A program made the position numbers and the translations under genes. Shown one piece after another: positions 58,129-64,000 of a stretch of DNA of 64,000 nucleotides; within the stretch, counting starts at the first letter, position 1; each line of letters begins with the position of its first letter. The notes beneath the pieces were generated by a model that had not been told where the DNA came from, did not search any database, and was given only the letters and a program-made list of their open reading frames with translations. The DNA is from Aurifilum marmelostoma (lineage: Eukaryota; Ascomycota; Sordariomycetes; Diaporthales; Cryphonectriaceae). Location: the NCBI GenBank assembly GCA_027559495.1, contig JAMXSV010000017.1, positions 1,612,001-1,676,000 of the forward strand. The letters are read 5' to 3'.

Positions 58129-58205
58129 GAAAAGGAGAAAGGAAAAAAAAGAGAAAAGAGAAAAGAGAAAAGAGAGAGAGAAAAAGAAAGGGGGGGGGGG
58201 GGGGG
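58129..58205. repeat. 77-nt all-purine tract with (GAGAAAA)n and G16
   Basis: Every base from 58129 to 58205 is A or G. It contains three near-copies of AGAGAAA-type units, then GA repeats and a terminal run of 16 G's (58190-58205). Confidence 0.9.
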
Positions 58206-59782
58206 CGTGAGGCAGAACAGACATGCATTCATTCAGGATGGGGTCTCCCTGTTTGTCTGCTGTGCTGTCAAATGTGAATACTCACAACGAAACGCCGCCG
58301 AACCTGGACCAGCTGTTCAACCACTTAACTGGCCAAGAGGAGCGTGCACTCGTAACTCGAGATGTGCATATGCAGGGACCGACACATGAAGGTGTCCGGT
58401 TGTGCTGACTCCCGCCGAAGCGACGTTGCTTCCCGTGTGCAACGCAAACCACATTTCGTGGTCACACCGTAGGGCAGCTAGCCTCAGCACTCACTCCCCC
58501 GGGAAAGTCCACCGTTTCAGCAACCATAAGCTTATCAAACAAGAGCACACAGTGTACGTACTATCCTCACAACGCAGCGTGGATGGCTGGCGATGCCGGC
58601 ATGGTGAGATGCATATAATTTAGACAATGCTTATGTGTATGCGTGAGCCAGCCCCCAAACAAGGAAATCGTCTGATGAGCGGGCCTTCAGGATGCATTTG
58701 TTGAGGAGCACCTTGTTCCTTAATTCCAATTTGTTTTTGTCTTTTTCCTTCTTCTTCCAATTATCTAGTCAGATACAAACACTTGTATCAATTTTATTTA
58801 TTTTTTTCCCCTTTTTGACTTGTAGTTTTTTTCTTTCTTTGCCGCGCTCGTGTGCTCGCACCTTATGGACCCCCCCCCCTGCTCGTCTACTATATTATTA
58901 TTCCTTAGCTCTTGTCCGCCGTCGGGTTGCGCCTAGGATTCCGAAGTACGTACTCGAAGGAGCGGGTTATGTCTCGACAGGAACTTACTCGGCCAGAGAT
59001 GGCAAACATGAGGCGAGGTCAAGCATCGTGTACTGACACGTCTTCGGAGGACGCTATAAACCAAGTAAGCAGCGGCAAAGCATCACTATGATTGATCCGA
59101 GAACGATGCTCAGCCTTCACAGTCAGGACCCCGCCGCCTGGGCGATGTCACTTATGATGAGGCCGGCAGCTCCGCAGCTCTAATATGCGCTTGAGACATG
59201 TACTGGAGGAAGAAGAAGAAAATAAAAAAGAAAAAGAAAAACAGCTTCCCCGCCCCAACCCCCCCCCCCCCTTCCTCCCCGTCCTTCCTCAAGTACCCAC
59301 AGTTGCTTCGACAGACGACACATCGACTAAGGAGCAACGCCAAGAAGGGGTTCGGATGCCCTTAGTGAGGCTGTCAGTAATTATAGGGCCAAGTGACGCT
59401 GGTGGACGGGGCCGAGAACACAGCTCAGCCCTCTTAATAGGCTGGTTATGAGGATCCCATTGTGGTCTAGTTGGACCCAAGATGCTCAAGCCGTGTCTCA
59501 GCCTAAGTGTTCATGGTGGTTTGGGAACATGCAAGGCTGCCTGCAGGTGCATGTATCAGTGGCGTGCTTGTTTACGCAAGGGTTCAAAGTTGACAGGATC
59601 ATGACACAGGGATGCAATTTGATATTATATCAAATCGAGGCCCAGGACAGCACAACATACTCATCAACATGAGGTTATATATTCCTCTCTTCACCCTTCT
59701 CAGACATGCCAGCTCTTGTTGTTGTTGTCGACTCAAGCAACCGCCCTTCCTCGTCTACAGCTTCGACTTGACAACCCTCTCC

Positions 59783-59790
59783 TATATAAA
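59783..59790 (+). promoter_or_regulatory. TATA box of the TmpA-like gene
   Basis: TATATAAA ends 33 nt before the ATG at 59823. The close spacing implies a very short 5' leader unless transcription starts from another element. Confidence 0.5.
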
Positions 59791-59822
59791 CCGGCCAACG
59801 AAGCGCGGGTCCATCTATCATC

Positions 59823-61208
59823 ATGGGAAGCCAGACACAGATCTCGGCCAAGGACGCCGTCGTCGTCAGACAGGCCGACGTGGATTCGATCGACCTCGAA
59901 GAGCAAAAGATTGGCGAGCTGAAGCCCGTGGTCTACTCTGCTCTCCGCTACAAGCTCCTTGATACATACCGACGGCTCTTCACGCTCGTCTTCATTGGAA
60001 ACATCGTTGCCCTCATCGTCATTGCGAGGCGAGGTCTCCACACCATCGATCTGCTCACAGCATGTGCAGCCAATGTTACCGTCTGTGGACTCGCACGACA
60101 GCCTCTGGTCGTCAACTCGCTCTTCTACGTCTTCTGTCTCATTCCGAACGCGACACCGATACGACTGCGTCATCTGGCCTGCAAGATCTTCCATCTCGGA
60201 GGCGTTCACAGCGGCTGTGGTGTTGCCTCGCTGGTCTGGTACATTGCGTTTCTCATCGTGTACTGCGCCCAGTTCATCTCCAACTCGGCACCGAGCCCTA
60301 CAGATATCGCCATACTTGTCATCAGCTGCCTCATTCTCTGCGTTCTTTTGGCTGTCATCATGGTCACCTACCCACGGTTCCGAGAGAAGCACCACGACGC
60401 ATTCGAGTTCACCCATCGGTTTGGGGCGTGGTCGATTCTCGCCTTGTTCTGGGCACTTCTTCTCGTCTTTGCCTCCCAGGAGAAGCCGTCCATGGGATCA
60501 TTCCTGGTCTCCCAGCCGGCGTTCTGGTTTCAGATCATTACCACGCTGGCGATCATCCACCCGTGGACAATGCTACGCAAGGTTGATGTCGTCCCTGAGG
60601 CCCTGTCGACCCATGTTGTCCGTCTCCACCTGAACTACTCATCCATCGTGTATGGCCAGGCCATTTCCATGTCCAGGCACCCCCTGCGTGACTGGCACAG
60701 CTTTGCAGTCATACCAGACCGTTTCGACTCGCCAAGCACGAGATTCTCCTGCCTCGTGTCCAAGGCAGGCGACTGGACGTCCTCGGTCATCGCAGACCAG
60801 CCGACCAAGATCTGGGTGCGCGGCATTCCCACCTCCGGCTTCGCCTATGTCATGCGCCTGTTCAGCCGCATCGTCGTGGTGGCCACGGGATCAGGAATCG
60901 GCCCGTGTGTCGCGCTGGTCGATGACGACAACAGGCCCTCGATGCGGGTGATCTGGCAGACCAGGTCCCCCCTCAAGACATACGGGCAGCGAACCATGGA
61001 CCTCGTGCACCGGCTGGACCCGGACCCGATGGTGATCGATACCAGTGTGTCGGGGCGGGTGGACATGGTGCCCTCCATCATGCGGCTCTACGAAGAAACG
61101 AATGCCGAGGCTGTCTGTATCATCAGCAACGGCGTCATGACAAAGAAGCTGGTCTTCGACCTGGAGAGGAGAGGGGTCAGGGCGTATGGCCCCATCTTTG
61201 ACAGCTAG
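59823..61208 (+). CDS. tmpA: TmpA-like integral membrane oxidoreductase
   Basis: A single-exon gene of 461 residues. The N-terminal half has about six membrane segments, including LFTLVFIGNIVALIVIA, the KIFHLGGVHSGCGVASL segment with its conserved His, and the loop TYPRFREKHHDAFEFTHRFG. The C-terminal half is a ferredoxin-reductase-like module: WHSFAVIPD takes the place of the flavin motif, VVATGSGIGPCVAL is the nucleotide motif, and it ends with AEAVCIISNGVMT. This layout matches Aspergillus TmpA, a membrane flavoprotein linked to conidiation signalling, and relatives often mislabelled as NRPS. It differs from true ferric reductases in the weaker FAD motif and lack of two spaced His pairs. 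The signalling role is by family only. Confidence 0.75.
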   Translation: MGSQTQISAKDAVVVRQADVDSIDLEEQKIGELKPVVYSALRYKLLDTYRRLFTLVFIGNIVALIVIARRGLHTIDLLTACAANVTVCGLARQPLVVNSLFYVFCLIPNATPIRLRHLACKIFHLGGVHSGCGVASLVWYIAFLIVYCAQFISNSAPSPTDIAILVISCLILCVLLAVIMVTYPRFREKHHDAFEFTHRFGAWSILALFWALLLVFASQEKPSMGSFLVSQPAFWFQIITTLAIIHPWTMLRKVDVVPEALSTHVVRLHLNYSSIVYGQAISMSRHPLRDWHSFAVIPDRFDSPSTRFSCLVSKAGDWTSSVIADQPTKIWVRGIPTSGFAYVMRLFSRIVVVATGSGIGPCVALVDDDNRPSMRVIWQTRSPLKTYGQRTMDLVHRLDPDPMVIDTSVSGRVDMVPSIMRLYEETNAEAVCIISNGVMTKKLVFDLERRGVRAYGPIFDS

Positions 61209-63781
61209 AATCTGTGGATGTAATTATTTACTACATGACCTCTTCTAGGACAACCTGACTCTGTTTCAGAGCCTCAAATTGTGGTGGATTCCTAGTACTT
61301 TTCTTCATCTGTTCTTGCTCTGGTTTTGGCGTTCCTCACTGTCTTGAACATTCCAGCGTTCCGGAGTTTCCTTTCACAGGAGAAAAGTTTGTATAGACGC
61401 ATATATTCGGTGTTTTTCTTTTTTCTTCTTCCAGAGCTTAGATTGGCAAAGAGATCACATAGAAAGTGACAATACAACCTTGGACATTTGATACCTATTG
61501 TGTCCATGCAACGAATCTTGATACCATTGGCATGCCAATATCTCTACACTACCATTACGGCGATTGGGCCGGGCTCATTTAACCATTCAACATGTAGTCG
61601 ATGAAGCCAAAGAAGAAGCGCCTTCACTCCGAGAACATCGCTAAAGAGCGGATTGGATGGGAATCATATCCATGCAAGTTTGGGACACAGATCCAAGCGG
61701 GATGGCCGCAACATCGGATCCGAGATCTGCTTTGATAGCCGTCATCTGAGAGGCGTTCAAACAGTCCTGTATGACGTTGCCCCAATGATGACATTGAGAC
61801 ATATGGCGGCCGTTGCAGGCTGATAGACCATTCCCTCCGTAGATCTGAGCATTTTGCGGCTCAGATTGCAACGTTGATAGTCGCAAGTATCCGGATGGTC
61901 TGGATCTCGACGTGATTTTTTACCATCATCAATTGCAATGGAATCATTGGCTTTCTCCTTGTCATGAGCCATATAATAGTCCACAAACATACAGGCCCTG
62001 TCCTGGGCGTCCGCAGTGTTGTGCCTACCACCTGTTTCACGACAACAGCTAGCCCAGTGACACTCACATTGCTACGACTCCTCCTCTCAGCCCGAAGGAT
62101 ACGAGACTCGACACCCTCTTTTTTGCTAGTCCAGGCCCCAATACTATTGATGCGTTCCGCGGCACTGGTTTAGCACTGATCAACAAAAAAACAAGAATTG
62201 TTCGTGTTGGCCAGACTTTCTTCCAGGCACTACCCAGTATATTTCTATCACATCTCACAAAAGTTGATATCCACTGCTCATCTTAATACTAGCAAAGATC
62301 CCTGTGCTCAAGGTGATTGGTAGGTTTCCCCTTGTGCAAAAGTAAATATGAAATGAAACCAAGAGTCTCATGATCGTTTCTCGAGACAATCGACGCCACG
62401 TGGGGCGATGTCTTGACACAACGTGCTGTCATGTACACGCCTTCACGTGCCAATCTGTGTCTCGAACCCGCGCTGAGACACGAACGAACCCAACACCTAA
62501 ATTAGAAGCAATAACATGGCCTGGTGTGTGGCTTGCATGTTGATCTCGGAGTTCCCACCTTCATTTACCCAAGATCTGATCTTGTCAAGATGCAGGAATA
62601 CCTGGTTGCTGTTGTTCGCGTTTGGCACTTTCACAGTGGAAAAGACTTCGTGATCCTGCCTTCTAGAACATGATCAAGCCCACTTGCCTAGGATAGTCGT
62701 CCAGACTCAACAGCCAGGCCGGTTCATCGGGGAAATAACCTTGAAATCCCCCTTTCCGGTTCAGGTTCTGGACCTCTACTGCTGAATTAGCATGGGATCT
62801 TGACAGACCAAAAGCTGCGCTGACGTGTGATCGACCTCATCCCGAGATCAAAACCAAAGAAACCCCCTAATGCTACTGCACGTGGGAAGCAAAGTTGGAA
62901 TAAGCACAGTCGCACGGAACGTCTGTAAGCACTTCAACCACTACACGGAGAAATTTTGAGTCAGCACCATAGGCGCTGCTCCCCCCCCCCCCCCCTTATC
63001 AGGAAGCCCCGAGGCGTGTCTGAAGAGGACGCCACACGGTCTTCAGCGGCCAATAGTGGCGGCAGCGCAGGATTCAATGCAACCAGTTCTGGGTGGTTTT
63101 TTTTTTTCTTTCTTTCCCTTCCCAAGAAACAAGCGTTAGGTCTGATCCCTTCAAGAACAGTCAGATCGCAGAGCCCCAGAGAGGAAGGCGGATCCGACTG
63201 AGACCGCCGCAGGTCCTCAAGTTGAGGAGACGGTGCTGATTCAGAGTGCGGGAGGGGCTTGTCAAGTAGGAGAGAGATTTTCAGCGGCCACGAGGTTTTT
63301 TACCTTCATCATCCTCCTACTTAACACGTTTCTTGTTGGTTTTTTTCTTTCTTTATTTCTTGTTCCTCTTCGAAAAAGAATAGGAGCACTTATTTAGCTA
63401 GTAATTCATCTGACTCACCTTGCCCCCTTTATCCAGCCTCCTCCCCCTGGCCCAACTTGCTCCGGCTCATGCCACCGTCGGAGTCCACGATGGGAAAGAT
63501 ACTTGCGATGTGTGCGTCTCGACAGACGGTGCAAGCGGGACTTGTGCAGCCATCCATCCTCAGGAGTCAGAGACACAGTGGACATAGTAGAGAGTAGACG
63601 AAGATGCGCGGTTGGGCGGCCACGTCAACACCTGTCAGGACGCGACAATGGGCACTGCACTACGGTGTGATTGCATGATACCACAACACTACGGCCCGTC
63701 TCCAACTAGTCTTCCTCGCTTAAAGTAGCCTTGGGCCCTGCTGCTCTGGGATACGGAGAGTCAACGATCTCCCGCTGCCCT
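61209..63781. other. Intergenic with a possible degenerate gene
   Basis: 2.6 kb. On the minus strand at 61641-62160, short exon-like frames (for example ACMFVDYYMAHDKEKAND and ACNGRHMSQCHHWGN) can be linked by GT-AG introns, but no start, family or consistent chain could be fixed. C and T homopolymers occur near 62983 and 63095. Nothing else is recognised. Confidence 0.3.
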
Positions 63782-64000
63782 ATGGCGAGTTCATGCAGTA
63801 GTACGATCTCCTCGGAGCAAATGCTGTTCGATGTCTCACCATACGCGCCGGGGTTTCGCAATCTGCTCACTCTACCAACAATCTATGCCATGACGGCCTT
63901 TCCAAACAACTTTGCGGAGACTTTTCTCGGCCTCGCGCCACCTCTGCTCTGGGCCGTCCAGGGCAACCAGGAGATCTATGACCGGGCGCGCCTCCGTCTC
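63782..64000 (+). CDS. Unidentified gene, 5' part only (cut by window end)
   Basis: An ATG at 63782 opens 73 codons that run off the window without a stop. The text begins MASSCSSTISSEQMLF and continues with SPYAPGFRNLLTLPTIYAMT and a Leu/Pro-rich GLAPPLLWAVQG. Codon use is C/G-ending as in neighbouring exons. A hydrophobic helix may lie at residues 50-60. Family not recognised from this fragment. Confidence 0.5.
   Translation, partial: MASSCSSTISSEQMLFDVSPYAPGFRNLLTLPTIYAMTAFPNNFAETFLGLAPPLLWAVQGNQEIYDRARLRL

Larger units (their letters stand above)
56732..59822. other. Intergenic, rich in simple repeats, no gene
   Basis: 3.1 kb holding C/T-runs at 56911-56932, a GGT repeat near 57431-57447, (TG)n at 57552-57582, a 77-nt all-purine tract at 58129-58205, and further C runs near 58870 and 59260. 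No credible exon. The last 100 bp are the TATA-bearing promoter of the TmpA-like gene. Confidence 0.55.

Noticed and set aside
1..64000. A secondary-metabolite gene cluster or a CRISPR/mobile-element system
   Set aside because: No core synthase, no array of spaced repeats, and no transposase or reverse transcriptase was found. The few accessory enzymes are separated by unrelated housekeeping genes.

Overview
The window is nuclear DNA of a filamentous ascomycete (Pezizomycotina, most like Sordariomycetes; the species cannot be fixed from the sequence). Short GT-AG introns of about 50-260 nt interrupt most genes, several with CTGAC/CTAAC-type branch sites. Genes lie on both strands with intergenic gaps of 0.4-3 kb. 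Coding exons are C/G-ending while the gaps are richer in A/T and in homopolymer runs. The protein families (fungal Zn2Cys6 factor, Dur3 urea permease, Fre-type ferric reductase, secretory lipase, NRPS-like reductase domain) are typical of this group. No prokaryotic, organellar, rRNA, tRNA, CRISPR or intact transposon signature was found.

Layout. 1-3.5 kb: no convincing gene. 3.6-5.8 kb (-): Dur3-type urea/H+ symporter behind a cluster of GATA-factor sites. 6.9-8.3 kb (-): a ubiquitin-like protein fused to an uncharacterised domain. 9.1-9.4 kb (-): a 78-residue conserved-looking small protein. 10.3-13.1 kb (+): Zn2Cys6 transcription factor. 13.8-16.1 kb (-): 768-residue low-complexity protein whose N-terminus resembles that of the ubiquitin-like gene. 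18.9-23.4 kb (-): P4-ATPase lipid flippase. 25.9-27.8 kb (+): Mfsd5-type (molybdate) transporter. 27.9-31.6 kb: divergent ribosome-biogenesis pair SSF1 (-) and RRP3 (+). 33.3-34.0 kb (+): four-helix membrane protein. 35.4-36.5 kb (+): aldo-keto reductase with a one-base frameshift. 37.0-38.0 kb (-): unknown protein with an in-frame TAG or a 105-nt alternative intron. 39.6-41.0 kb (+): secreted LIP-family lipase, convergent with a stand-alone thioester-reductase domain at 41.5-42.9 kb (-). 45.8-48.1 kb (+): ferric reductase, convergent with the SNF5/SFH1 chromatin-remodelling subunit at 48.6-50.6 kb (-). 51.5-53.3 kb (-): secreted S28 serine peptidase. 55.6-56.7 kb (+): 2-oxoglutarate/Fe(II) dioxygenase. 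59.8-61.2 kb (+): TmpA-like membrane oxidoreductase. 63.8 kb to the end (+): start of an unidentified gene cut by the window edge.

The genes do not form one obvious pathway. Themes that do emerge are nutrient acquisition (urea, molybdate, iron, secreted lipase and peptidase), rRNA processing (the SSF1/RRP3 pair), and a few accessory genes (lone reductase domain, dioxygenase, TmpA-like protein) of the kind found in secondary-metabolism or signalling contexts. The least explained items are the two genes sharing a ubiquitin/PB1-like N-terminal module, one of which carries an internal ubiquitin-like domain ending in a diglycine. No gene cluster that I would call a new system was found with confidence.
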